Assembly (NCBI GenBank): GCA_003446375.1 | Contig: DMAW01000168.1 | Location: 1 to 32,283 of the forward strand | DNA from: Eubacteriaceae bacterium | GTDB taxonomy: Bacteria; Bacillota; Clostridia; Eubacteriales; Alkalibacteraceae | Direction: 5' to 3' | DNA length: 32,283 nt | Shown here: one piece after another, positions 1 to 7,465 of the stretch | Layout: each line of letters opens with the position of its first letter | How positions within the stretch are numbered: position 1 is the stretch's first letter | Notes under the pieces: model-generated | The model's database searches: none | Seen by the model: the letters and a program-made list of their open reading frames with translations, nothing else | Told to the model about the DNA's origin: nothing | Made by a program: the position numbers and the translations under genes

Positions 1-135
1 GTAATGCCTGGAGATAACATCACGATGGAAATCGAGCTTATTACACCAATCGCAGTAGAAGAAGGACTAAGATTCGCCATCAGAGAAGGTGGAAGAACAG
101 TAGGAGCCGGAGTAGTAGCAGAAATCATGGAGTAA
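1..135 (+). CDS. tuf: Elongation factor Tu, C-terminal 44 residues (partial)
   Basis: The window opens inside this gene, in frame 1, and it ends at TAA 133-135. The visible residues (VMPGDNITMEIELITPIAVEE, then a segment ending in GAGVVAEIME) match the C-terminal beta-barrel of EF-Tu, the GTPase that carries aminoacyl-tRNA to the ribosome. A tuf gene just ahead of the S10 operon is the usual Firmicutes arrangement. The end looks intact. A terminator follows at once, so tuf probably closes the upstream str operon. Confidence 0.93.
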   Translation, partial: VMPGDNITMEIELITPIAVEEGLRFAIREGGRTVGAGVVAEIME

Positions 136-149
136 TCCATGTTATGTTG

Positions 150-180
150 GAGGACGCCCGAAAGGCGTCCTCGCTTCATT
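150..180 (+). terminator. Hairpin terminator after tuf
   Basis: GAGGACGCC (150-158) pairs perfectly with GGCGTCCTC (164-172) around a CGAAA loop. The downstream tail (GCTTCATTT) is only modestly T-rich. The GC-rich stem 14 nt after the tuf stop codon fits intrinsic termination, possibly incomplete. Confidence 0.75.
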
Positions 181-182
181 TA

Positions 183-264
183 AACAAAAAAACATCAAAA
201 AAACAAAAAACAAAGACAAAAAAGTGTTCTATCTATTGAGATTACTCAAGATATGGGGTATAAT
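183..264 (+). promoter_or_regulatory. Strong promoter of the S10-spc-alpha superoperon with A-tract UP region
   Basis: A -35 box TTGAGA (236-241) and a perfect -10 box TATAAT (259-264) are separated by 17 bp. Immediately upstream, 183-223 is made of repeated A-tracts, as in an UP element or a bent promoter region. Transcription should start near 271. The same TTGAGA-17-TATAAT arrangement recurs ahead of queT (31698-31726). Confidence 0.85.
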
Positions 265-270
265 ATTTAA

Positions 271-454
271 GCTGTGACTTTATGCGATGAAGAGAAAGGT
301 TGCTTAACCCATGAGGAAATTTTCTCTGAGTATGTCCAGATTGTAAATCGGGCGACAGATACCAAGTATTTTTACTAAAAAATACTGAACACCCGGAAGA
401 GTGTTCGAAGGTAACTGGTCGTACCTAAGAAAAAGTAGGGAGGGAAATTTAGGT
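271..454 (+). promoter_or_regulatory. Structured 5' leader of rpsJ (S10 operon leader)
   Basis: About 180 nt of untranslated leader contain several supported hairpins. AGAGAAA (291-297) pairs with TTTCTCT (321-327) and encloses GGTT-GCTT-AACC (298-309). TGTC/GACA (333-336/354-357) encloses GATT-GTA-AATC (339-349). AGTATTTTT/AAAAATACT is 365-373/378-386, and GAACAC/GTGTTC is 387-392/401-406. Near the start codon TACCTAA (422-428) can pair either with AGGTA (409-413) or with TTAGGTA (449-455), which touches the ATG. No hairpin is followed by a T-run, so translational control or antitermination is more likely than simple attenuation. I cannot assign it to a named RNA family. Confidence 0.65.
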
Positions 455-763
455 ATGGCAAAACAAAAAATCAGAATCAGACTTAAGGCTTACGATCACA
501 AGGTTTTAGATCAATCAGCTAAAAAAATTGTTGAAACTGCAAAGAGAACGGGAGCAGGTGTATCAGGGCCTGTGCCGCTTCCAACGGAAAAGGAAATCAT
601 CACTATCCTTAGGGCAGTTCACAAATACAAAGATTCTAGAGAACAATTTGAGATGAGGACCCATAAGAGGTTGATCGACATACTAAACCCAACGCCAAAG
701 ACAGTAGACGCGCTTATGCGACTGGATTTGCCGGCTGGCGTGGATATCGAAATCAAACTGTAA
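455..763 (+). CDS. rpsJ: 30S ribosomal protein S10 (NusE)
   Basis: S10 is a small-subunit head protein and, as NusE, pairs with NusB in transcription antitermination. The 102-residue product starting MAKQKIRIRLKAYDHKVLD is full length and matches the family throughout (PLPTEKEIITILRAVHKYK; RTHKRLIDIL). The start is ATG 455, preceded by GGGAGGG at 438-444. An in-frame GTG at 401 would add 18 unrelated residues and lies inside a leader hairpin, so it is rejected. It is the first gene of the superoperon, and rplC follows after 51 nt. Confidence 0.97.
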   Translation: MAKQKIRIRLKAYDHKVLDQSAKKIVETAKRTGAGVSGPVPLPTEKEIITILRAVHKYKDSREQFEMRTHKRLIDILNPTPKTVDALMRLDLPAGVDIEIKL

Positions 764-814
764 TGGAGATTATGATTGCATGAGGCAATCCGCTAATTAT
801 TAGGAGGTGCAACA

Positions 815-1444
815 ATGGAGAAAGTTATTATTGGCAAGAAATTAGGCATGACTCAAATTTTTGATGAAAGTGGAAAGCTGATACCGGTGACCGTAGTAGA
901 GGCAGGGCCTTGCAAGGTAGTGCAGGTTAAAAGCGAAGATACAGATGGCTACAATAGCATCCAGTTGGGTTATGGACAAATCAAGGAAAAGAAAGTCAAC
1001 GCTCCGATGAAAGGACACTTTGACAAGAATGAACTTGAATATAAAAAAGTGTTGAAAGAATTCAGAGTGGATAATGCATCTGAATATCAAGTAGGACAAG
1101 ATGTTACAGCTGCGGTTTTCGCTGACGGAGACAAAATAGATGTAAGCGGAACTTCAAAAGGCAAGGGTTTTGCCGGCGTGATAAAAAGGCACAATCAGTC
1201 AAGAGGACCTATGAAGCACGGTTCTAAATATCACAGATCCCCAGGTTCAATGGGTGCTTCTTCAAGTCCTTCAAGAGTATTTAAAGGCAAAAAGCTTCCT
1301 GGGCAAATGGGTAACGTAAAAGTGACTGTTCAAAACTTAGAAGTTGCAAAAGTAGATACAGACAGAAACTTATTGTTGGTTAAAGGTGCTGTTCCTGGAA
1401 TCAGAGGAAGCTTGGTAACTATTAAACAAACGGTGAAAAAGTAA
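815..1444 (+). CDS. rplC: 50S ribosomal protein L3
   Basis: L3 is an early 50S assembly protein whose extended loop reaches the peptidyl transferase centre. The 209 residues begin with the typical MEKVIIGKKLGMTQIFDESG and contain the family core SKGKGFAGVIKRHNQSRGPM and the Ser-rich HRSPGSMGASSSPSRVFKGK loop. The length is normal. ATG 815 has AGGAGGTG at 802-809. rplD follows after 21 nt. Confidence 0.97.
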   Translation: MEKVIIGKKLGMTQIFDESGKLIPVTVVEAGPCKVVQVKSEDTDGYNSIQLGYGQIKEKKVNAPMKGHFDKNELEYKKVLKEFRVDNASEYQVGQDVTAAVFADGDKIDVSGTSKGKGFAGVIKRHNQSRGPMKHGSKYHRSPGSMGASSSPSRVFKGKKLPGQMGNVKVTVQNLEVAKVDTDRNLLLVKGAVPGIRGSLVTIKQTVKK

Positions 1445-1465
1445 TATCAGAAAGGAGGATAACAA

Positions 1466-2089
1466 ATGCCTAAAATTGATGTAATTAACGTAAAAGGTGA
1501 AAAAGTAGAAGAGATAACTTTAAAAGAAGATATATTCGGCATAGAACCAAACGAAGCTGTTGTGCATCAGGTTGTCGTAGCTCAGCTTGCTAACAAGAGA
1601 CAAGGCACACAGTCAGCAAAAACTCGTTCTGAAGTTCGCGGTGGTGGAAGAAAGCCTTGGAGACAAAAAGGGACTGGACGTGCAAGAGCAGGTTCCATAA
1701 GATCACCACTTTGGAAAGGTGGCGGTGTCATCTTTGCTCCAAAACCAAGAGACTACAGCAAGAAAATCAATAAAAAAATGAATAGACTTGCGATAAAATC
1801 CGTACTTTCTGCTAAAGTGGCAGAAAATGAATTATTGGTATTGGATGCGCTTAATATCGCAGCTCCAAAAACTAAAGAAATGGCTGCTGTTCTAGAAAAC
1901 ATAAAAGCTGGCAAAAAAGCCCTTATCCTTACAGGAAGCATAGATGAAAATGTTTATAAATCGGCAAGAAACCTTCCAGGGGTGAAAACAGCAACTGTGG
2001 ATACCATAAATGTGTACGATCTTTTAAATTATGATTTCTTGGTAGCCACAAAAGATTCAGTAGAGAAAATAGAGGAGGTGTACGCATAA
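1466..2089 (+). CDS. rplD: 50S ribosomal protein L4
   Basis: L4 binds 23S rRNA and its long loop lines the exit-tunnel constriction. The 207-residue product carries the loop signature GGGRKPWRQKGTGRARAGS and the following PLWKGGGVIFAPKPRDY. In E. coli L4 represses the S10 operon, but nothing here shows that this holds in this organism. ATG 1466 has AAGGAGG upstream. The stop codon overlaps the rplW start by one base (TAATG). Confidence 0.97.
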   Translation: MPKIDVINVKGEKVEEITLKEDIFGIEPNEAVVHQVVVAQLANKRQGTQSAKTRSEVRGGGRKPWRQKGTGRARAGSIRSPLWKGGGVIFAPKPRDYSKKINKKMNRLAIKSVLSAKVAENELLVLDALNIAAPKTKEMAAVLENIKAGKKALILTGSIDENVYKSARNLPGVKTATVDTINVYDLLNYDFLVATKDSVEKIEEVYA

Positions 2090-2379
2090 TGCTTAGCCCT
2101 CAAGATATAATTTTGAAACCAGTAGTTACAGAAAAAAGCATGGACGATATGAGCGAAAACAAATACACGTTCAAAGTTAAAAAAGATGCAAACAAAATCC
2201 AAATCAAGGATGCTGTAGAAAAGATTTTCGGAGTAAAAGTAGAAAAAGTTTATACAATGAATAGAATCGGCAAGATAAAAAGAATGGGTCGATATGCGGG
2301 AAGAAGAGCGAATTGGAAAAAAGCAATCGTAAAACTTGCTCCAGACAGCAAGGGAATTGAATTTTTCGAGGGTATCTAG
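2089..2379 (+). CDS. rplW: 50S ribosomal protein L23
   Basis: L23 sits at the tunnel exit and is the docking site for trigger factor and SRP. The 96-residue protein has the family N-terminus LSPQDIILKPVVTEKSM, the VEKIFGVKVEKVYTMN strand and the basic loop KIKRMGRYAGRRANWKKAIV. The start codon shares one base with the rplD stop, and its Shine-Dalgarno GAGGAGGTG lies inside the end of rplD, suggesting translational coupling. Confidence 0.97.
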   Translation: MLSPQDIILKPVVTEKSMDDMSENKYTFKVKKDANKIQIKDAVEKIFGVKVEKVYTMNRIGKIKRMGRYAGRRANWKKAIVKLAPDSKGIEFFEGI

Positions 2380-2422
2380 ATCTAAAGCAAATCGTTTCGA
2401 CGTAAAAAGGAGGTAAAGTGAA

Positions 2423-3253
2423 ATGGGTATTAAGGTATACAAACCAACTTCTGCCGGCAGAAGAAACATGAGCGTGAACACTTTTGACGAAGTAACTAAA
2501 AGCACGCCTGAAAAATCCCTGCTGCAACCGTTGAAAAATACGGCTGGAAGAAATGCAAACGGAAAGATCACTGTTCGTCACAAAGGCGGCGGAGAAAAAA
2601 GAAAATACAGAGTAATCGACTTTAAAAGAAATAAAGATGGTATAAAGGCTAAGGTAGCAGGCATAGAGTATGATCCAAACAGAAGTGCAAATATAGCCTT
2701 GCTATTTTATGCAGATGGTGAAAAGAGATACATTATCGCTCCTTTGAACTTAAAAGAAGGAGATAGCGTAGAGTCAGGAGTAAATGCGGATATCAAGGTC
2801 GGAAACACTCTTCCCCTTGCCAACATTCCTGTAGGTACGCTCGTTCACAATATAGAGCTTAAAGCAGGCAAAGGAGGGCAGATGGCAAGATCTGCCGGAG
2901 CATATGCACAGCTTATGGCAAAGGAAAACAATTACGCTATACTTAGGCTCCCGTCAGGGGAAATGAGAATGGTAAGACTTGAATGCAGAGCTACTGTAGG
3001 ACAAGTTGGAAATGTTGATCATTCTAATGTAAGAATAGGTAAAGCGGGTAGAAAAAGACACATGGGAATAAGGCCTACAGTCAGAGGTTCTGTAATGAAT
3101 CCAAATGACCATCCACATGGTGGTGGTGAAGGTAGAGCGCCAATCGGAAGACCGGGACCATCGACGCCTTGGGGCAAGCCGGCACTTGGATATAAGACAA
3201 GGAAAAAGAACAAAAGCTCGGATAAATATATCGTAAGAAAAAGAAAGAAATAG
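2423..3253 (+). CDS. rplB: 50S ribosomal protein L2
   Basis: L2 is a primary 23S rRNA binder essential for subunit joining and peptidyl transferase activity. The 276 residues run from MGIKVYKPTSAGRRNMSV to a basic C-terminus. The conserved segment NPNDHPHGGGEGRAPIGR includes His230, equivalent to the functionally important histidine of E. coli L2. The middle KAGKGGQMARSAGAYAQL is also canonical. Length is normal, with a good AAAGGAGGT Shine-Dalgarno site. Confidence 0.98.
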   Translation: MGIKVYKPTSAGRRNMSVNTFDEVTKSTPEKSLLQPLKNTAGRNANGKITVRHKGGGEKRKYRVIDFKRNKDGIKAKVAGIEYDPNRSANIALLFYADGEKRYIIAPLNLKEGDSVESGVNADIKVGNTLPLANIPVGTLVHNIELKAGKGGQMARSAGAYAQLMAKENNYAILRLPSGEMRMVRLECRATVGQVGNVDHSNVRIGKAGRKRHMGIRPTVRGSVMNPNDHPHGGGEGRAPIGRPGPSTPWGKPALGYKTRKKNKSSDKYIVRKRKK

Positions 3254-3273
3254 TTCTGAAAGGAGGTAATTAA

Positions 3274-3552
3274 ATGAGCAGATCATTGAAAAAAGGACCT
3301 TACGTGGAAGCGAAGCTCTTAAAAAGAATTGAAGAGATGAATAAAAACAACGAGAAAAAGGTTGTCAAAACCTGGTCTCGAAGCTCAACGATTTTCCCTC
3401 AAATGGTAGGACATACCATAGCAGTTCACGACGGAAGAAAGCATGTTCCCGTATATCTTTCAGAGGATATGGTTGGACACAAGCTTGGAGAATTTGCTCC
3501 TACAAGAACATTTAGAGGTCATGCGGGAGAAAAGACTTCTGGCAAGAAATAA
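3274..3552 (+). CDS. rpsS: 30S ribosomal protein S19
   Basis: S19 forms a complex with S13 in the 30S head near the A and P sites. The 92-residue product starts MSRSLKKGPYVEAKLLKRIE and keeps the core TWSRSSTIFPQMVGHTIAVH and the end GEFAPTRTFRGHAG. Nothing is missing. Its ATG has AAAGGAGGT upstream, 20 nt after rplB. Confidence 0.98.
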   Translation: MSRSLKKGPYVEAKLLKRIEEMNKNNEKKVVKTWSRSSTIFPQMVGHTIAVHDGRKHVPVYLSEDMVGHKLGEFAPTRTFRGHAGEKTSGKK

Positions 3553-3578
3553 GAAGTTTTGGAAGGAGGTTAAATTAA

Positions 3579-3914
3579 GTGGAAGCTAAAGCAAGCGCTA
3601 GATATGTAAGAGTATCGCCTAGAAAAGCAAAACTGGTTGTTGACCTTGTAAGAGGAAAACGCATTGGAGAAGCCATTAACATATTATCAGTAATACCGAA
3701 CAAATCAGCAAGAGTGGTAGAGAAGGTAATAAAGTCTGCTGCAGCCAATGCAGAAAACAACTATGAAATGGATCCAGGTAAATTAGTAGTATCTGAGATA
3801 TATGCCAACCAAGGACCTACTATGAAAAGATTCAGAGCAGGTTCAATGGGAAGAGCGTCATTGATTAAAAAAAGAAGCAGTCACATATCTGTAGTTTTAA
3901 AAGAAAAAGAGTAA
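3579..3914 (+). CDS. rplV: 50S ribosomal protein L22
   Basis: L22 reaches into the exit tunnel with a long beta hairpin, where macrolide-resistance changes map in other bacteria. The 111-residue product (EAKASARYVRVSPRKAKLVV at the front; GPTMKRFRAGSMGRASLIKK in the hairpin) is complete. The start is GTG 3579, positioned by GGAAGGAGGT at 3561-3570; no ATG lies near the family N-terminus. Confidence 0.96.
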   Translation: MEAKASARYVRVSPRKAKLVVDLVRGKRIGEAINILSVIPNKSARVVEKVIKSAAANAENNYEMDPGKLVVSEIYANQGPTMKRFRAGSMGRASLIKKRSSHISVVLKEKE

Positions 3915-3928
3915 GGAGGGGATAGTTA

Positions 3929-4582
3929 GTGGGTCAAAAAGTCAATCCGCACGGACTAAGAGTCGGAGTAATCAAAGACTGGAATGCAAGATGGTATGCA
4001 AAGGACAAAGATTTTGCAGATTTTCTTATCGAAGACGATAAGATAAGAAAGTTCATAAAGAAAAACCAATACACAGCTGGAATTTCTAGCATAGAAATTG
4101 AAAGATATGCAAACAGAATCAGGATACACATTCACACAGCTAAGCCGGGAATGGTGATTGGAAAAGGTGGTTCAGGTATTGAAGCTCTTAAAAACCAAAT
4201 CGCAAAGCTAACAAACAAGAATGTATTCATAAACATCGTAGAGGTCAAAAATATAGATGCAAATGCACAACTTGTTGCTGAAAACATTGCTTCTCAGCTT
4301 GAAAGAAGAGTATCTTTCAGACGTGCAATGAAGCAGTCTATAACAAGAGCTTTAAGAAGCGGTGCTCAAGGTATCAAGACATGTGTATCAGGAAGACTAA
4401 ACGGAGCTGAGATGGCTAGAACAGAGCATTACAGCGAAGGAAATGTACCTCTTCAAACACTGAGAGCAGATATCGATTATGGATTTGCAGAGGCAAATAC
4501 GACTTATGGAAAAATCGGTGTTAAAGTTTGGATCAATAAAGGAGAAGTTCTTCCTGAAAAAAAAGAAGATAAGAAGAACTAA
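3929..4582 (+). CDS. rpsC: 30S ribosomal protein S3
   Basis: S3 lies at the mRNA entry channel and contributes to ribosomal helicase activity. The 217-residue protein begins GQKVNPHGLRVGVIKDWNAR. It has a type II KH domain whose GKGG loop is at residues 78-81, followed by the C-terminal domain with RALRSGAQGIKTCVSGRLNG. The GTG start at 3929 follows AAGGAGGGG, which is 14 nt after rplV. Confidence 0.97.
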   Translation: MGQKVNPHGLRVGVIKDWNARWYAKDKDFADFLIEDDKIRKFIKKNQYTAGISSIEIERYANRIRIHIHTAKPGMVIGKGGSGIEALKNQIAKLTNKNVFINIVEVKNIDANAQLVAENIASQLERRVSFRRAMKQSITRALRSGAQGIKTCVSGRLNGAEMARTEHYSEGNVPLQTLRADIDYGFAEANTTYGKIGVKVWINKGEVLPEKKEDKKN

Positions 4583-4599
4583 GGAAGGAGGAAACCATA

Positions 4600-5034
4600 A
4601 TGTTAATGCCTAAAAGAGTTAAACGTAGAAGAGTTCATAGAGGTAGAATGAAAGGCAAAGCAACTAGAGGAAATACTATCAGTTATGGTGACTTTGCAAT
4701 TCAGGCCCTGGAACCAGGCTGGATTACATCAAATCAAATAGAAGCAGCGCGTATCGCTATGACAAGATATATTAAAAGAGGCGGAAAAGTTTGGATTAAA
4801 ATATTCCCAGACAAGCCAGTAACCCAAAAACCGGCAGAAACCAGGATGGGTTCCGGTAAAGGTTCGCCAGAATACTGGGTAGCCGTTGTTAAGCCAGGCA
4901 GAATTATGTTTGAAATTGCGGGAGTATCCGAAGAGTTGGCTAGAGAGGCCATGAGACTTGCAATGCACAAACTGCCTATCAAGACAAAATTTGTTACCCG
5001 TAAAGATTTTGAGGAAGTGGGTGGTGAATCCTAA
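4600..5034 (+). CDS. rplP: 50S ribosomal protein L16
   Basis: L16 organises the A-site tRNA region of the 50S subunit. The 144-residue product starts MLMPKRVKRRRVHRGRMKG and has the KPAETRMGSGKGSPEYWVAV segment typical of the family. ATG 4600 is preferred over ATG 4606 because the MLMPKRVK start is the usual one and AAGGAGG at 4583-4590 is well placed for it. The stop overlaps the rpmC start by one base. Confidence 0.97.
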   Translation: MLMPKRVKRRRVHRGRMKGKATRGNTISYGDFAIQALEPGWITSNQIEAARIAMTRYIKRGGKVWIKIFPDKPVTQKPAETRMGSGKGSPEYWVAVVKPGRIMFEIAGVSEELAREAMRLAMHKLPIKTKFVTRKDFEEVGGES

Positions 5035-5237
5035 TGAAAGCTAAAGAGATAAGAGATTTAAGTACACAGGAATTGGAAACTAAACTTAGTGAACTCAAGG
5101 AAGAGTTGTTCAATCTTCGTTTCCAACTTGCCACTGGTCAATTGGAGAATCCAATGAGAATCAGAGAAGTTAAAAGAACATATGCTAGGATCAAAACGAT
5201 CCTTAACGAGAGAGAATTAAAAGCTATAGAAGCTTAA
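5034..5237 (+). CDS. rpmC: 50S ribosomal protein L29
   Basis: L29 is a small helical protein beside L23 near the tunnel exit. The 67 residues (MKAKEIRDLSTQELETKLSE, then LFNLRFQLATGQLENPMRIR) form the two-helix hairpin characteristic of the family. It shares one base with the end of rplP (TAATG), implying coupled translation. Confidence 0.97.
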   Translation: MKAKEIRDLSTQELETKLSELKEELFNLRFQLATGQLENPMRIREVKRTYARIKTILNERELKAIEA

Positions 5238-5257
5238 GGAAAAAGGAGGGTACTTTT

Positions 5258-5512
5258 GTGGAAAGAGCGCAAAGAAAGACAAGAGTCGGAAAAGTAGTGA
5301 GTGACAAGATGGACAAAACGATCGTTGTTGCTGTTGAAACTTTTGTAAAACATCCTCTTTACAATAAAAGGGTTAAAAAAACCACGAAATTCAAAGCTCA
5401 TGACGAACAAAACCAGTGCAACATGGGTGATGTTGTAAAAATCATGGAGACGAGACCTTTAAGTAAAGATAAAAGATGGAGATTAGTTGAGATAGTAGAA
5501 AAGGCACTGTAA
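5258..5512 (+). CDS. rpsQ: 30S ribosomal protein S17
   Basis: S17 is a primary 16S rRNA-binding OB-fold protein. The 84-residue product shows RKTRVGKVVSDKMDKTIVVA, HPLYNKRVKKTTKFKAHDE and the terminal ETRPLSKDKRWRLVEIVEKA. The start is GTG 5258, set by AAAGGAGGG at 5242-5250. Length is normal. Confidence 0.96.
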   Translation: MERAQRKTRVGKVVSDKMDKTIVVAVETFVKHPLYNKRVKKTTKFKAHDEQNQCNMGDVVKIMETRPLSKDKRWRLVEIVEKAL

Positions 5513-5537
5513 GCGTGCTCGAAAGGAGGCAAAACAG

Positions 5538-5906
5538 ATGATACAACAAGAAACCAGGCTTAAAGTTGCCGATAACACAGGTGCTAAAGAATTGTTGTGC
5601 ATTAGAGTTCTCGGCGGTTCTGGAAAAAGATACGCTACTGTCGGAGACATCATCGTCTGCTCTGTTAAATCTGCAACACCAGGCGGAGTTGTTAAAAAGG
5701 GAGACGTAGTCAAGGCCGTAGTAGTAAGAACAGTTAAAAGTATTAGAAGAGAAGACGGAAGCTATATCAAATTCGATCAGAATGCTGCCGTAGTTATAAA
5801 AGATGACAAACAGCCCAGAGGAACACGTATTTTCGGACCTGTTGCTCGAGAGTTGAGAGAGCATAAATTCATGAAAATCTTATCCCTGGCGCCGGAAGTA
5901 CTTTAA
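5538..5906 (+). CDS. rplN: 50S ribosomal protein L14
   Basis: L14 takes part in intersubunit bridges and is the target of the silencing factor RsfS. The 122-residue product begins MIQQETRLKVADNTGAKELL and retains VVKAVVVRTVKSIRREDGSY and GTRIFGPVARELREHKFMKI. It is complete, with AAAGGAGG upstream of ATG 5538. Confidence 0.98.
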   Translation: MIQQETRLKVADNTGAKELLCIRVLGGSGKRYATVGDIIVCSVKSATPGGVVKKGDVVKAVVVRTVKSIRREDGSYIKFDQNAAVVIKDDKQPRGTRIFGPVARELREHKFMKILSLAPEVL

Positions 5907-5921
5907 GAGGAGGTGGCTTAA

Positions 5922-6248
5922 TTGAGAAAGAAAATGCATGTTAAAAAAGACGACGTAGTCATGGTTAACTCAGGAAAATTCAAAGGTGAATCAGGCAAGG
6001 TGCTTGCAGTTTATCCCAAGGAAAACCGAGTGATCGTAGAAGGAATAAACATGGTGACAAAGCATATGAAACCTTCCCAAAAAGTACAACAAGGCGGTAT
6101 CATTAAGCAGGAAGGCAAGATTCACGCTTCGAACGTGTTGCTATATTGTGAAAAATGCAAAAAAGGTGTTCGGACTGGAATAAAATTCCTTGAAGATGGA
6201 AGCAAGGTTCGATACTGCAAAAAGTGTGGAGAGACATTTAACAAGTAG
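5922..6248 (+). CDS. rplX: 50S ribosomal protein L24 with a C-terminal zinc-ribbon motif
   Basis: L24 starts 50S assembly. The KOW motif is near the N-terminus (DDVVMVNSGKFKGESGKVLA, about residues 10-29). The C-terminus carries two CxxC knuckles, Cys76/Cys79 and Cys99/Cys102, so this is a zinc-ribbon (C+) form. TTG 5922 is chosen because GAGGAGGTGG (5907-5916) sits at the right distance. The alternative ATG 5934 would be about 19 nt away. Protein length is 108 residues. Confidence 0.94.
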   Translation: MRKKMHVKKDDVVMVNSGKFKGESGKVLAVYPKENRVIVEGINMVTKHMKPSQKVQQGGIIKQEGKIHASNVLLYCEKCKKGVRTGIKFLEDGSKVRYCKKCGETFNK

Positions 6249-6268
6249 TAGGGAAGGAGGTAAACTAA

Positions 6269-6808
6269 ATGCCAAGATTAAAGGATAAATATAAAAGCGA
6301 GGTAATTCCTGCGATGATGGAGAAGTTCAAGTACGACAACATCATGGAAGTACCGAAACTTGAAAAAGTTGTAATAAATATGGGACTGGGAGATGCTAAG
6401 GACAATGCCAAGCTTATCGAAGCGGCAGTTAACGACTTAAGCATCATTTCAGGACAGAAGCCAATTGTAACGAAGGCTAGAAAATCAGTTTCAAACTTCA
6501 AGCTTAGAGAAGGGATGAACGTAGGAGCTAAAGTTACCTTAAGAGCGGATAGGATGTACGAGTTTACAGATAAGTTATTTAATATTGCCCTTCCCAGAGT
6601 AAGAGACTTCAGAGGAATATCTGCCAAGTCTTTTGACGGAAGAGGAAACTACTCAATGGGAGTTAAGGAACAGCTTATATTCCCGGAAATTGAGTACGAT
6701 AAAGTAGAACAGATCAGAGGTATGGACATCATTTTTGTAACAACTGCAAAAACTGATGAAGAAGCTTTGGAACTTTTAAGCTTGATGGGAATGCCTTTTA
6801 ATCGATAA
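6269..6808 (+). CDS. rplE: 50S ribosomal protein L5
   Basis: L5 binds 5S rRNA and contacts P-site tRNA and S13. The 179 residues contain MPRLKDKYKSEVIPAMMEKF, GQKPIVTKARKSVSNFKLRE and RDFRGISAKSFDGRGNYSMG, all family hallmarks, and finish with MGMPFNR. Full length, with GGAAGGAGGT before the ATG. Confidence 0.98.
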   Translation: MPRLKDKYKSEVIPAMMEKFKYDNIMEVPKLEKVVINMGLGDAKDNAKLIEAAVNDLSIISGQKPIVTKARKSVSNFKLREGMNVGAKVTLRADRMYEFTDKLFNIALPRVRDFRGISAKSFDGRGNYSMGVKEQLIFPEIEYDKVEQIRGMDIIFVTTAKTDEEALELLSLMGMPFNR

Positions 6809-6823
6809 TAAGGAGGAATATAA

Positions 6824-7009
6824 ATGGCAAAAAAAGCTATGGTGGAAAAGCAGCAAAAGACACCAAAATATTCTACAAGGGCTTATAATAGATGCCGAAT
6901 TTGCGGAAGACCTCATGCGTATTTGAGAAAATTCGGGATTTGCAGGATATGCTTCAGAGAAATGGCCTATAAAGGCGAAATACCAGGCGTTAAAAAAGCA
7001 AGCTGGTAA
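6824..7009 (+). CDS. rpsZ: 30S ribosomal protein S14, zinc-binding type Z
   Basis: This is the short (61-residue) zinc-containing S14. Cys24/Cys27 (NRCRICGRPHAY) and Cys40/Cys43 (GICRICFREMAY) form the metal site, and the protein ends IPGVKKASW. S14 is a late-assembling head protein. In several Firmicutes a second, zinc-free S14 is induced under zinc starvation, but no such copy is in this window. Confidence 0.97.
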   Translation: MAKKAMVEKQQKTPKYSTRAYNRCRICGRPHAYLRKFGICRICFREMAYKGEIPGVKKASW

Positions 7010-7039
7010 GATTGATTTTGTGGAAGGAGGTACACAATA

Positions 7040-7438
7040 ATGGTAATGACCGATCCTATAGCAGATATGCTTACAAGAATCCGTAATGCAAATGATGCTA
7101 AACATGAATATGTAGAAATTCCGGCTTCAAACGAAAAAAAGGCTATAGCTAAAATTTTGTTGGAAGAAGGATTTGTTAAAAATGTTGTATATACGGAGGA
7201 TGACAAGCAGGGAATGATAAAAATCACCCTGAAATATGGAGACAACAAACAAAAAGTTATCACCGGCATCAAGAGAATCTCAAAGCCGGGCCTAAGAGTA
7301 TATACAAACAAAAATGAAATCCCAAAAGTGCTTAACGGACTGGGTATTGCGATTATCTCAACATCTAAAGGTGTTGTAACTGATAAAGCGGCAAGAAAAG
7401 TTGGAGTAGGCGGAGAGGTGCTTTGTTACGTTTGGTAA
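7040..7438 (+). CDS. rpsH: 30S ribosomal protein S8
   Basis: S8 is a primary binder of the 16S central domain. The 132-residue protein begins MVMTDPIADMLTRIRNANDA and ends EVLCYVW, as is typical. ATG 7040 is preferred to ATG 7046 because AAGGAGGT (7024-7031) is spaced 8 nt from it. In E. coli S8 represses the spc operon; no equivalent target site was recognised here. Confidence 0.97.
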   Translation: MVMTDPIADMLTRIRNANDAKHEYVEIPASNEKKAIAKILLEEGFVKNVVYTEDDKQGMIKITLKYGDNKQKVITGIKRISKPGLRVYTNKNEIPKVLNGLGIAIISTSKGVVTDKAARKVGVGGEVLCYVW

Positions 7439-7465
7439 CAAAACATCATAATAGGAGGTGTTAGA

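Noticed and set aside
401..454. GTG start at 401 giving an 18-residue longer S10
   Set aside because: The extension has no family similarity, lies inside leader hairpins, and ATG 455 has a proper Shine-Dalgarno.
2029..2571. Long open frame on the minus strand over rplD/rplW/rplB
   Set aside because: It is a shadow of three well-supported ribosomal protein genes; the translation is Phe/Ser-rich with no motif and no Shine-Dalgarno.
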